From positions 1-59,159 of the forward strand of contig QEVM01000005.1 in NCBI GenBank assembly GCA_003576805.1: a stretch of 59,159 nucleotides of DNA, written 5' to 3'. The DNA is from Pseudomonadota bacterium. GTDB taxonomy: Bacteria > Myxococcota_A > UBA9160 > PR03. The first letter of the stretch is position 1, and every line of letters starts with the position of its first letter. Shown here in pieces: positions 1-7,924 of the stretch. The position numbers and the translations under genes were made by a program. Below the pieces are notes generated by a model. The model saw only the letters and a list, made by a program, of their open reading frames with translations, was not told the DNA's origin and searched no databases.

Positions 1-1209
1 GTGCTGGCGGCGGGCAAGGCCGCCGCTTCGATGGCGCGCGCCGTGGAAGAGGTGGCCGGCGAGCGCATCGCCGCCGGGCTCGCCGTCACCAAGGACGGAC
101 ACGCCGGCGCGGGCGGCGGCCGCGTCGCCGTGCGCGAGGCCGCACATCCCGTACCCGACCGCCGCTGCGAGCGCGCGGCGCGCGAGATGCTCGCCATCGC
201 GCGCGGCTGCGCGCCCGACGACGTGCTCGTCGTGTTGCTGTCGGGCGGCGCGTCGGCGCTGCTCGCTTGCCCGCAGCCCGGGCTGGATCTCGACGACGTG
301 GCCGGTACGACGGCGGCGCTGCTCGCTGCCGGCGCGGACATCGTCGAGCTCAACACCGTGCGCAAGCACCTGGTCGAGGTGGCGGGCGGCCGTCTCGCGC
401 GCGCGTCGGGTGCGGACCGCGTCGAAGTGCTGGTGGTGTCGGACGTGCTCGGCGATCCGCTCGACGTGATCGCGTCGGGGCCGTGCGCGCCCGATCCCAC
501 GACCTTCGGCGACGCGCTCGGCGTCGTCGAACGCCACGGGCTGCACGCGAAGCTGCCGGCGCGCGCGCTCGCGCACCTCCACGCGGGCGCGCGCGGCGCG
601 CGCGAGGAGTCGCCCAAGCCCGGCGATCCCGCGTTCGCGCGCGTGCGCACGACCGTGGTCGCGCGACTCGCCGACGCGCTCGACGCCGCCGAAGCCGAGC
701 TGCGCCGCTCCGGTGCGCGCGTGCTGCGCGTCGCCGACGCGCTGCGCGGCGAAGCGCGCGTAGCGGGGCGGCGGCTCGCCGCGCTCGCGCGCGCGCTGCG
801 CGCGGATGCGGGTCCGACCTGTCTCGTCGCCGGAGGTGAAACCACCGTGACGGTGCGCGGCGCAGGTCGCGGCGGACGCAGCCAGGAGCTCGCGCTCGCC
901 GCTGCGCTCGCGTGGCGGAACGCCGCCGGCCTGTCGCTGCTCGCGGCCGGCACCGACGGCACGGACGGACCGACGGATGCCGCCGGCGCCTATGCCGACG
1001 CCGAGACCGTGGCGCGCGGGCTCGCGCGCGGCGTGGACGCCGCCGCGGCGCTCGCAGACAACGACGCGTACACGTTCTTCGCGCGCGAGGGCGGCCTGCT
1101 GCGCACCGGTCCGACGGGCACGAACGTCATGGATCTGGTGCTCGTCGGCGTCGGCCTCGACGGCGCGCGATCGAATGCCTCGTTTCCCAACGCGTCCGAG
1201 AGCGTGTAG
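1..1209 (+). CDS. Glycerate 2-kinase (MOFRL/GckA family), 5' end cut by window
   Basis: Encodes 402 residues of a type-2 glycerate kinase, which phosphorylates D-glycerate to 2-phosphoglycerate with ATP in the cytoplasm. The reading frame is open from base 1, and the first residues (LAAGKAAASMA) match the family motif that normally sits about 40-50 residues into the protein. The true start is therefore upstream of the window. Also visible are the LLSGGASALL loop, the ELNTVRKHL segment and the C-terminal MOFRL signature (GRGGRSQELALA, then AGTDGTDGPTDAAGA). The family is clear. The pathway is not shown by neighbours, although a GpgS-like enzyme of glycerate-based solute synthesis lies 14 kb downstream. 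Confidence 0.9.
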   Translation: MLAAGKAAASMARAVEEVAGERIAAGLAVTKDGHAGAGGGRVAVREAAHPVPDRRCERAAREMLAIARGCAPDDVLVVLLSGGASALLACPQPGLDLDDVAGTTAALLAAGADIVELNTVRKHLVEVAGGRLARASGADRVEVLVVSDVLGDPLDVIASGPCAPDPTTFGDALGVVERHGLHAKLPARALAHLHAGARGAREESPKPGDPAFARVRTTVVARLADALDAAEAELRRSGARVLRVADALRGEARVAGRRLAALARALRADAGPTCLVAGGETTVTVRGAGRGGRSQELALAAALAWRNAAGLSLLAAGTDGTDGPTDAAGAYADAETVARGLARGVDAAAALADNDAYTFFAREGGLLRTGPTGTNVMDLVLVGVGLDGARSNASFPNASESV

Positions 1210-1332
1210 GATTTCCGCCCGTCCCGAAGCCGGGATGACCTCCCCGAGGCGCGTCCTCGTCACCGTGACGTCACCGGGATCGTCACCGTGGGGCCGGACG
1301 GCTTCGGCGAAACTGCGATGAGGAGAACATCG

Positions 1333-1752
1333 ATGCCGATCCGCTCCACTCGTTTGCTCGCCTTCGCCGCCGCCTGCGCGTTCGCCGGCGGCGTGCTCGC
1401 GCAGGATGCGCATGCCCAGGCCGCCACCGGCAAGAAGAAGACCGAGGGCTGCCTCGTCAGCTACGACGGCACCGCGAAGTTGGTCGTGAAGGACGAGAAG
1501 ACGAAGAAGGAGATGACCTTCGACGTGAAGCAGGCGAGCTCGGTGCTCGACAAGGAAGGCACCGTCGCGACCAAGAACGGCCGCAAGGCGGTGCTCGCCG
1601 ACCTCGAGCCGAACCGCCCGGTGATCGTGTACTGGAAGGACAAGGACGGATCGCCGTTCGCTTCGAAGGTGGACGCGCCCGATCCGATGGACTCCGAGAC
1701 CAACCAGCTCGACAAGGACATCATGGAGAGCGCCGGCTGCAAGATGGAGTAG
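1333..1752 (+). CDS. Small exported protein of unknown function (paralogue 1)
   Basis: A 139-residue protein of unknown function. The start at 1333 is preferred because an AGGAG box lies 7 bases upstream (1321-1325). It begins with a clear signal peptide (two Arg, then a hydrophobic stretch, and an AQA-type cleavage region near residue 25-30). The mature part is Lys-rich, with short beta-like segments (LVSYDGTAKLVVKD, MTFDVK, PVIVYWKD) and two Cys, one near each end of the mature chain (GCLVSY and AGCKME). The gene immediately downstream encodes a similar protein, so the pair looks like a tandem duplication. It probably acts in the periplasm; I cannot assign a role. Confidence 0.75.
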   Translation: MPIRSTRLLAFAAACAFAGGVLAQDAHAQAATGKKKTEGCLVSYDGTAKLVVKDEKTKKEMTFDVKQASSVLDKEGTVATKNGRKAVLADLEPNRPVIVYWKDKDGSPFASKVDAPDPMDSETNQLDKDIMESAGCKME

Positions 1753-1789
1753 CGCCCGCGGCCGCGCGGCGGCTGCCATGGAGGGAACG

Positions 1790-2398
1790 ATGCGGAACCT
1801 GGAACGAAGATCCGTGCTGGCGTGGTTGCTGCTCTGCGCGTTGGCGCTCGCGGCGCCGGCGGCGCGCGCCGCGTCGGACGTCAAGACCGAGCGCAGCAAC
1901 GGCAAGCTCGTCGCGTACGACGCGGCCGCGCAGACGATCGTCCTCAAGGAGAAGGGCAAGGAGCAGAGCTTCGGCGTGAAGTCGGAGGGCTCGGTGCTGA
2001 CCCGGACGACCGTCACGATGAACGCGAAGCCGGCCAAGTTCGACGACTTGAAGCCCGGCATGATCATGATCGTGTACTGGAAGCCGGACCCGGCGGACCC
2101 GAGCAAGCGCTTCGCGCGCAAGATCGACGTCCCGAAGATTCCGCGCGAGTTCCAGGAAGACGTCGACGCCGCGGAGCGAGCCGAGTCGGGCGCGCAGCAG
2201 CGGCGGCATCCGATGCGGCGGGGGCGGGGCGACGGCTCCGCCCCCGCTCTCGTTTCCGGCGCTCGCTGTCGGCCAGGTGCTCCCGGCGCGCGCCGTGATT
2301 CCCTATACCTCTCGGGCGGTTTCCGCGGAGCCGACGCCCGCGAACCACGAACACCCGTCCCGATCTGGACGGAAGAACCTCGAGAAGGAGTTGCCTCG
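1790..2398 (+). CDS. Small exported protein (paralogue 2); no stop codon before the aldolase gene
   Basis: Starts at ATG 1790 after a GGAGGG box (1780-1785). It has a signal peptide (RRSVLAWLLLCALALAAPAARA) and a mature domain resembling the preceding gene (shared pattern: LVAYD, IVLKEKGKEQSFGVK, SVL, then DLKPGMIMIVYW and KIDVP). The oddity is its end. No in-frame stop occurs before the aldolase ATG at 2399, which is in the same frame (609 bases away), so the open frame continues to 3421. The recognisable domain ends near 2160, and a GC-rich hairpin lies at 2218-2247. The boundary given here is the base before the aldolase start, not a real stop codon. Possible explanations are loss of the stop codon, a sequencing error or a true fusion. 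Confidence 0.6.
2218..2254 (+). terminator. Possible intrinsic terminator hairpin between paralogue 2 and aldolase
   Basis: A 10-bp perfect inverted repeat (GCGGGGGCGG at 2218-2227, CCGCCCCCGC at 2238-2247) with a 10-base loop, followed by a short pyrimidine stretch containing TTT. It would be a very stable hairpin, but the T-tract is weak. Its position suits the 3' end of the preceding exported-protein gene, even though the reading frame runs through it. Confidence 0.4.
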
Positions 2399-3421
2399 AT
2401 GAGCTACGCGAAGGAGCTCGAAGCGACCGCCCGCGCGCTGGTCGCACCCGGCAAGGGAATCCTCGCCGCCGACGAGAGCGGCGGCACGATCAAGAAGCGC
2501 TTCGACAAGATCCAGGTCGAGTCGACCGAGACCAACCGCCGCGACTACCGCGAGATGCTCTTCACCACGAAGGGCTGCGAGGAGTTCATCAGCGGCGTGA
2601 TCCTGTTCGACGAAACCATCCGCCAGAAGGCGAGCGACGGGACGCCGCTCGCCAAGGTGCTCTCCGACAAGGGCGTCATTCCGGGCATCAAGGTGGACAA
2701 GGGCACCAAGCCGCTGCCCTTCGCGAAGGACGAGGTCGTCACCGAGGGTCTCGACGGCCTGCGCGAGCGGCTCGTCGAGTACCGCGGTCTCGGCGCGCGC
2801 TTCGCCAAGTGGCGCGCCGTGATCTCGATCACCGACTCGCTGCCGAGCGACTACTGCCTGCGCACCAACGCCGACGCGCTCGCGCGCTACGCGGCGCTGT
2901 GCGTCGAGGAAGGGCTCGTGCCGATCGTCGAGCCGGAGATCCTGATGGACGGCTCGCACACGATCGAGCGTTCCTTCGAGGTGACGCGCCGCACGCTGCA
3001 CGGCGTGTTCGACGCGCTCTTCCACCAGCGCGTGCCGCTCGAGCAGATCCTGCTCAAGCCCAACATGGTGCTCTCGGGCTACGAGTGCCCGCAGCAGGCG
3101 AGCGTGCGCGAGGTCGCCGAGCGCACGATCCAGTGCTTCAAGCAGGTCGTGCCGGCCGCCGTCCCGGGCATCGTGTACCTCTCGGGCGGGCAGAGCGACG
3201 AGGCCGCGACGGCGCACCTCAACGAGATGAACCGCATCGGCGGCTTCCCCTGGGAGATGAGCTTCTCCTACGGGCGCGCGCTGCAGGCGCCGGCGCTCAA
3301 GGCATGGGGCGGCAAGAAGGAGAACTTCGCCGCAGGCCAGCAGGCCTTCTACCACCGCGCCAAGTGCAACGGCGCGGCGCGCTACGGCAAGTACAGCGAG
3401 GCGATGGAGAAGGCCGCCTGA
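2399..3421 (+). CDS. fba: Class I fructose-bisphosphate aldolase
   Basis: A 340-residue eukaryote-type class I aldolase that cleaves fructose 1,6-bisphosphate to dihydroxyacetone phosphate and glyceraldehyde 3-phosphate through a Schiff base. The N-terminus (ARALVAPGKGILAADESGGT) is diagnostic. The Schiff-base lysine is K220 in ILLKPNMVLSGYE, equivalent to K229 of the animal enzyme, and the phosphate-binding YLSGGQS and FSYGRALQ segments are present. Length fits the family. ATG 2399 is preceded by AAGGAG at 2385-2390. Together with gap, pgk and tpiA 4-8 kb away, it covers much of lower glycolysis. Confidence 0.96.
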   Translation: MSYAKELEATARALVAPGKGILAADESGGTIKKRFDKIQVESTETNRRDYREMLFTTKGCEEFISGVILFDETIRQKASDGTPLAKVLSDKGVIPGIKVDKGTKPLPFAKDEVVTEGLDGLRERLVEYRGLGARFAKWRAVISITDSLPSDYCLRTNADALARYAALCVEEGLVPIVEPEILMDGSHTIERSFEVTRRTLHGVFDALFHQRVPLEQILLKPNMVLSGYECPQQASVREVAERTIQCFKQVVPAAVPGIVYLSGGQSDEAATAHLNEMNRIGGFPWEMSFSYGRALQAPALKAWGGKKENFAAGQQAFYHRAKCNGAARYGKYSEAMEKAA

Positions 3422-3449
3422 GCGGCCCGCCAGTTCGGGTTGGAGCGCC

Positions 3450-3983
3450 GTGGCGCCCGTGGCCACGGCGCTCGCTTCGCCGGGGGTTCGCTTGGCGATC
3501 GACCGCGATCTCTTCAAGTCGGTGCTGCGCCGCTGGGCGAGCGGCGTCACGATCGTGACCACGCGCGCCGGCGGACGCGATCACGGCATGACCGTGTCGT
3601 CCTTCAGCAGCGTGTCGCTCGATCCTCCGCTCGTGCTCGTGTGCGCCGACAAAAAGGCGAACACGCTGCCCGCGATCGCCGAGAGCGGCGCGTTCGCCGT
3701 GAACGTGCTCGCGCAGGGCCAGCAGGCGTTGTCGAATCGCTTCGCGAAGATCGGCAACGAGGCCGAGCGCTTCGACTGCCTCGACTGCCGGCGCGGCCCC
3801 AGTGGATCGCCGTGGATCCCGGAGGCGCACGCGGTGCTCGACTGCCGCGTCGCCGCCGTGCACGACGCGGGCGACCACGTGATCTACGTGGGCGAGGTGC
3901 TGGCGGCCGAGATCGACGAGACGAGCGAGCCGCTGGTCTATTACGACGCGCGCTACGCGGAGCTCGCGCCGCGCTCGGCATGA
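3450..3983 (+). CDS. Flavin reductase-like FMN-binding protein
   Basis: A 177-residue member of the flavin reductase-like split-barrel family (HpaC/RutF type), which uses NAD(P)H to reduce FMN/FAD, often for a partner monooxygenase. The diagnostic stretch starts at LRRWASGVTIVTT and continues through GMTVSSFSSVSLDPPLVLVC, the flavin-binding region, with FAVNVLAQGQ after it. The start is uncertain: GTG 3450 gives the full frame, while an in-frame TTG at 3492 would begin just before AIDRDLFKSVLRRW. No monooxygenase lies next to it; the SDR gene follows 16 bases later. Confidence 0.87.
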   Translation: MAPVATALASPGVRLAIDRDLFKSVLRRWASGVTIVTTRAGGRDHGMTVSSFSSVSLDPPLVLVCADKKANTLPAIAESGAFAVNVLAQGQQALSNRFAKIGNEAERFDCLDCRRGPSGSPWIPEAHAVLDCRVAAVHDAGDHVIYVGEVLAAEIDETSEPLVYYDARYAELAPRSA

Positions 3984-3999
3984 GCGTGCGCGCCTGCTC

Positions 4000-4782
4000 G
4001 TGACGGCGGCGGATCCGACGCGCGCCTTCCGCCTCGACGGCCGCGTCGCGGTGGTGACGGGCGCCTCGGCGGGCATCGGCGAGGCGCTGGCGCTCGGCCT
4101 CGCCGCGGCCGGCGCGCGCGTCGTGGTGTGCGCGCGCCGGCGCGAGAAGCTCGACGCGCTCGCGGCGCGCATCGCGGACGGGGGCGGCGAAGCGCTCGCG
4201 GTCGCGTGCGACGTCGCCTCGAGCGAGGACGTCGAGCGACTCGCCGCGGAAACGCTCGGCCGCTTCGGCGCGGTGGACGTGCTCGTCAACAACGCCGGCT
4301 TCGTCGAGATCGTGCCCGCCGAGAGCGAGCCGCTCGCGAGCTTCGCGTCGATCGTCGACGTGAACCTGGTCGGCGCGTTCCGCTGCGCGCAGCGCTTCGG
4401 GCGCGAGATGCTGGCGCGCGGCGCCGGCTCCATCGTCAACGTGGCGTCGATCCTCGGCGTGGTCGGCGTCGGCCAGATCCCGCAGGCGAGCTACGCGGCG
4501 TCGAAGGGCGGGCTCGTGAACCTGACGCGCGAGCTGGCGGCGCAGTGGGCGCGGCGCGGCGTGCGCGTGAACGCGCTCGCGCCGGCGTGGTTCCCGAGCG
4601 AGATGACGGCGGACATGTTCGCCGACGAGCGCTCGCAGGTCTGGATGCGGCAGCGCACGCCGATGGGTCGGCCGGGCCGCGTGGACGAGCTCGTCGGCCC
4701 GCTGCTCTTCCTCGCCTCCGACGCGGCCAGCTACGTGACCGGCCACGTGCTGCTCGTGGACGGCGGCTGGACCTGCGTCTAG
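4000..4782 (+). CDS. Short-chain dehydrogenase/reductase
   Basis: A 260-residue classical SDR starting at GTG. It shows the NAD(P)-binding TGASAGIG motif (residues about 20-27), the NNAG motif, the catalytic Ser region NVASI, the YxxxK pair (YAASK) and the C-terminal SYVTGHVLLVDGGW segment. An Arg pair in VVVCARRREK after the second strand suggests NADPH preference. It resembles gluconate 5-dehydrogenase and 3-oxoacyl-ACP reductase-like proteins, but substrate cannot be told from sequence. It lies close behind the flavin reductase and may be co-transcribed with it. Confidence 0.92.
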   Translation: MTAADPTRAFRLDGRVAVVTGASAGIGEALALGLAAAGARVVVCARRREKLDALAARIADGGGEALAVACDVASSEDVERLAAETLGRFGAVDVLVNNAGFVEIVPAESEPLASFASIVDVNLVGAFRCAQRFGREMLARGAGSIVNVASILGVVGVGQIPQASYAASKGGLVNLTRELAAQWARRGVRVNALAPAWFPSEMTADMFADERSQVWMRQRTPMGRPGRVDELVGPLLFLASDAASYVTGHVLLVDGGWTCV

Positions 4783-4839
4783 CGACGACGCGACTGCTGC
4801 TGCGACTCGCCTGGCATGCGGGCTGCAGTCGGTTCTCGG

Positions 4840-5235
4840 ATGCCGACCCGATCGCCGTCGCTCGTCGCGCCGCTGTTGGCGCTGCTGCTCGGCGGCCTCT
4901 TCGCCTGCGATCTGCCCGAGCCGGCGCACCCCGCCGGCGCGCCGGACGTGCGCGTCGTGCACGCCGTCATCGCGGGCCGCGTCGACGTGCTCGGCGCGAG
5001 CTCGGCGGAGCCGATCGTGATCGTGCACACGCTGGAGGCCGCGCTGCTGGTGCTGCCCAACGCGATGCGCGACCGGGTTGCGGATCTCGCGGGGCACGAG
5101 GTGGAGATCGCGGGACTCGTGGTGATCGAAGCGGGCGAGCCGGCGGCGGTGCTCGTGACGGATGCGCGCGCGGTTCCGAGCTTCCACGGAGTGGCGCCGA
5201 TTCGCCCGGTCGCGGTGCGCGAGCTCGCGATCTGA
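4840..5235 (+). CDS. Small exported, possibly lipid-anchored, protein of unknown function
   Basis: A 131-residue protein from ATG 4840, with an alternative in-frame ATG at 4816. The N-terminus has a hydrophobic stretch (LVAPLLALLLGGLFAC) followed by Asp-Leu-Pro. This could be a type II signal peptide, though Phe at -2 of the lipobox is unusual. The rest alternates short hydrophobic strands (VRVVHAVIAGRVDVL, PIVIVHTLEAALLVL, EVEIAGLVVIE) and looks like a small beta-barrel of the OB-fold kind. That fold is a guess. I recognise no family. Confidence 0.6.
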   Translation: MPTRSPSLVAPLLALLLGGLFACDLPEPAHPAGAPDVRVVHAVIAGRVDVLGASSAEPIVIVHTLEAALLVLPNAMRDRVADLAGHEVEIAGLVVIEAGEPAAVLVTDARAVPSFHGVAPIRPVAVRELAI

Positions 5236-5278
5236 GCTCGGACGTGCCGGCGCTTCTACAATCGGCGCCCGGTTCCGC

Positions 5279-6103
5279 TCACTGGTTCATCGTCCAGCCG
5301 CCGTTCGGCGCGAGCACCTGGCCGGTCACGAAGCCGGCCTCGTCGCTGGCCAGGTACACCGCGGCCCACGCGACGTCGTCGGGCGATCCCAGGCGGCCGA
5401 GGGGCGTTTGCATCTCGAGCATCGCGCGCACCGGCGCGAGCGGCGCGGTCATGGCGGTCTCGATCCAGCCGGGCGCGATCGCGTTGACGCGGATGCCGCG
5501 CGTCGCGACCTCGCGCGCCACCGCGCGCGTGAAGGCGAGGATCCCGCCCTTCGCCGCGCAGTAGGCGGGCGCGCCCGCGCCGCCCGCCGTGCCCATGATC
5601 GAGCCCATGTTGACGATCGCGCCGGAGCCTTGCGCCGCCATCAGGCGCAGCGCCTCGCGCGTGCAGAAGAAGGTGCCGTCGAGGTGCACCGCGAGCATAC
5701 GGCGCCAGTCCTCGTCCGAGAGCTCGAGCGTCGCGTCGGCGTGCGTGCGGATCGCGCCGCCGCTCATGCGCTCTTGCAGCTGCGCCAGCGCGACCGCGGC
5801 GAAGCGCTCCGCGCGCGCGGGATCCGCCTCGTGCCCGGCAATGCCGGCGTTGTTCACGAGCACGTCGAGCCGCCCGTGTCGCTCGCGCACGGCCTCGAAC
5901 ATGCGCCGCACCGCGGCCGAGTCGGCGACGTCGGCGGCGAACGCGGAGCCCTCGACGTCGCGCGCGACGCGCTCGGCGCGTGCCGGATCGAGGTCGTTGA
6001 CGACGAGCGTCGCGCCCTCCGCACGGAAGCGGCGCGCGATCGCCTCGCCGATCCCCGCGCCGCCGCCGGTCACCAGCGCGACCTTGTCCGCGAGCCGCTG
6101 CAC
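5279..6103 (-). CDS. Short-chain dehydrogenase/reductase
   Basis: A 274-residue classical SDR with GTG start. It has TGGGAGIG for the dinucleotide, Asp in VVNDLDP after the second strand (NAD preference), NNAG, then a longer than usual linker of about 30 residues before the EDWRRML helix. The catalytic region is NMGSI with YCAAK, and the end is FVTGQVLAPNGGW. Asn in place of the usual Asp in the last motif (PNGG) is minor. The substrate is unknown. It reads away from the upstream SDR and is in line with the alcohol dehydrogenase gene just upstream on the same strand (39-base gap), so the two may form a catabolic pair. Confidence 0.92.
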   Translation of the reverse strand: MQRLADKVALVTGGGAGIGEAIARRFRAEGATLVVNDLDPARAERVARDVEGSAFAADVADSAAVRRMFEAVRERHGRLDVLVNNAGIAGHEADPARAERFAAVALAQLQERMSGGAIRTHADATLELSDEDWRRMLAVHLDGTFFCTREALRLMAAQGSGAIVNMGSIMGTAGGAGAPAYCAAKGGILAFTRAVAREVATRGIRVNAIAPGWIETAMTAPLAPVRAMLEMQTPLGRLGSPDDVAWAAVYLASDEAGFVTGQVLAPNGGWTMNQ

Positions 6104-6142
6104 GATCTCATTCTCCCCGTTCGAGCGCGGGCCCGGCGTTCG

Positions 6143-7195
6143 TCACGGCGCGAGCACGACCTTCAGCGCGCCGTCCTCGTGGCGCGCGAACAGCTCGTAG
6201 CCGCGCGCGGCGTCGGCCAACGCGAGGCGATGCGTGATGATCTCGGTCGGATCGAGGCGGCCGGCCTCGATCGCGGCGAGCAGGCGCGGCACGAAGCGCT
6301 GCGGATTCACGAGGCCGCTGCGCAGCGTCAGGTTCTTGAGGAACAGCAAGATCGGCTGGATCTCGACGGGCGCCGCGCACAGGCCGATCACCGCGATCCG
6401 CCCGCCGGCTCGCGCGAGCAGCAGCGCCTGCTGCAGCAGCTCCGGGCGGCCGACCGCCTCGATGACCGCGTCGGCGCCGCGGCCGCCGGTCGCCGCGAGC
6501 ACGCGGGCGGCCACGTCGTCCTGCGCGGGATCGATCGTCTCGCAGCCGCGCGCGGCGGCGCGCGCCAGCCGCCCGGTGTCGGGATCGACCGCGAGCACGC
6601 GGGCGGCGCCCCGCAGCTGCGACGCGCGCTGCGCGAACGCGCCGACGGGCCCGCAGCCGAGCACGACGACGACGTCGCCCGCGCCGACCTCGGCGAGCTC
6701 GGCGCCGAGATAGCCGGTCGGCAGGATGTCGGTGAGGAAGAGGGCATGCTCGTCGTCGACCGACGCCGGGATGCGAAAGCAGTTGGTGTCCGCGAACGGG
6801 ACGCGCACCGCCTCGGCCTGTCCGCCCGGCAGCGCCGACGAGAAGCCGAACACGTTCTGCGCGCCGCCGGCCGTCGTGACGGGACACGCGCTGTGGAGGC
6901 CGTCGCGGCACGGCGCGCACGTGCCGCAGCCGGTCGTGCACGACACGAGCACGCGATCGCCGCGGCGGACGGTTCGCACTGCGGCGCCGGCGTCCTCGAC
7001 GACGCCCACGAACTCGTGCCCGACCGCGAAGCCCTGCTCGAGGACCGGCACGCCGCCGTGCCAGAGATGGAGATCCGAGCCGCAGATCGCGGTGCGCGAC
7101 ACGCGCACGACGACGTCGGAGGGATCGCGCAGCGCCGCGTCGGCGACCGACTCGAATCGGAAATCGGCGGGACCGTGGTAGACGACCGCCTTCAC
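6143..7195 (-). CDS. Zinc-dependent alcohol dehydrogenase (MDR superfamily)
   Basis: A 350-residue medium-chain dehydrogenase. It begins at GTG 7195, with GGAGG a few bases upstream; the longer open frame runs back into the tRNA and is not used. Catalytic zinc ligands are in AICGSDLHLWHGG and GHEFVG. The structural zinc site is visible as Cys residues in CTTGCGTCAPCRDGLHSACP. The Rossmann motif is VVVLGCGPVGAFA, and an Asp in AVDPDTGRLA suggests NAD(H). It is close to the alcohol dehydrogenase group that includes threonine and glutathione-independent formaldehyde dehydrogenases; the exact substrate cannot be decided. Confidence 0.92.
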   Translation of the reverse strand: MKAVVYHGPADFRFESVADAALRDPSDVVVRVSRTAICGSDLHLWHGGVPVLEQGFAVGHEFVGVVEDAGAAVRTVRRGDRVLVSCTTGCGTCAPCRDGLHSACPVTTAGGAQNVFGFSSALPGGQAEAVRVPFADTNCFRIPASVDDEHALFLTDILPTGYLGAELAEVGAGDVVVVLGCGPVGAFAQRASQLRGAARVLAVDPDTGRLARAAARGCETIDPAQDDVAARVLAATGGRGADAVIEAVGRPELLQQALLLARAGGRIAVIGLCAAPVEIQPILLFLKNLTLRSGLVNPQRFVPRLLAAIEAGRLDPTEIITHRLALADAARGYELFARHEDGALKVVLAP

Positions 7196-7302
7196 CGTCC
7201 CTCCGTCTCGCTGGGCCTTCGCGCGAACCACCGAGCGCGGTGAAGGGACGCTCGCAGCCCTTGACTCGGCCGTCTGGCCTCGGCGCGGAATCAGAGAGCG
7301 CG

Positions 7303-7389
7303 TGGTGCGGCAGAGAGGACTCGAACCTCCACGGGGTTGCCCCCGCCAGCCCCTCAAGCTGGTGCGTCTACCAATTCCGCCACTGCCGC
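7303..7389 (-). tRNA. tRNA-Leu (anticodon GAG)
   Basis: Reading the minus strand from 7389, the acceptor arm GCGGCAG pairs with CTGCCGC. The D-arm contains AATTGGTAGACGC, the anticodon stem-loop is CCAGC-TTGAGGG-GCTGG (anticodon GAG), the long variable arm expected for a class II tRNA follows, and the T-arm contains GGTTCGAGTCC. CCA is encoded. It lies downstream of secG on the same strand. Confidence 0.97.
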
Positions 7390-7464
7390 GTGGATCGCGT
7401 TCGCCACGGCGCGGTCGCCGTGGGCGGCCAACGATAACGAAGCCGTCGTCGTTGGGAAGCGGCG

Positions 7465-7896
7465 CTAGGGCGTCGCTTCGCCGTCGGCCGGCGGCTGCGC
7501 TTGTTCCGCGGGCGCCGCGGCCTGCGGCTGCGCCGTCGGCTCGGCGGGCTTCACTTCCTGGAAGCCGCCGTCCGCGGGCGCTTCCGCCGCCGGCGCCGTC
7601 TCGCCCGTCGCCTCGGGCGCGGGCGCCGTCGCAGCCGGCGCCTGGTCCTCGAACAAGCCCTCCGAGCCCGTGTTCGAGAGATACGCGAGCGAGAGACTCG
7701 TCACCATGAAGAGCAGCGCCGAGCCCGTCGTGAGCTTGGTGAGGAAGTTGCCCGCGCCGCGGCTGCCGAAGACCGTGGAGCTGGCGCCGCCGCCGAAGAC
7801 GGCGCCGATGTCGGCGCCTTTGCCGTGCTGCAGCAGCACGACCACGATCAGCACGAGCGACACCATCACGTGGAGGACGGTGAGGAAGAGCGTCAA
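7465..7896 (-). CDS. secG: Preprotein translocase subunit SecG
   Basis: A 143-residue inner-membrane SecG, an accessory subunit of SecYEG. It shows the first transmembrane helix (LTVLHVMVSLVLIVVVLLQ), the conserved cytoplasmic GGGASSTVFGSRGAGNFLTK region and the second helix (SALLFMVTSLSLAYLS). The start is TTG. The chain is longer than many SecG proteins because of a 55-60 residue tail rich in Ala, Pro and Glu. It is the last protein gene of the gap-pgk-tpiA-secG set, with tRNA-Leu beyond, a common bacterial order. Confidence 0.95.
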   Translation of the reverse strand: MTLFLTVLHVMVSLVLIVVVLLQHGKGADIGAVFGGGASSTVFGSRGAGNFLTKLTTGSALLFMVTSLSLAYLSNTGSEGLFEDQAPAATAPAPEATGETAPAAEAPADGGFQEVKPAEPTAQPQAAAPAEQAQPPADGEATP

Positions 7897-7924
7897 GTCG
7901 GTCTCCGTTGCGTGCGCGCGTGCG

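Noticed and set aside
5245..5275. Hairpin between the small exported protein and the SDR as a terminator
   Set aside because: The stem is only about 5-6 bp and there is no T-tract, although a terminator is expected between convergent genes.
7196..7357. N-terminal extension of the alcohol dehydrogenase
   Set aside because: The in-frame extension runs into tRNA-Leu and lacks family similarity. GTG 7195 has a good ribosome site.
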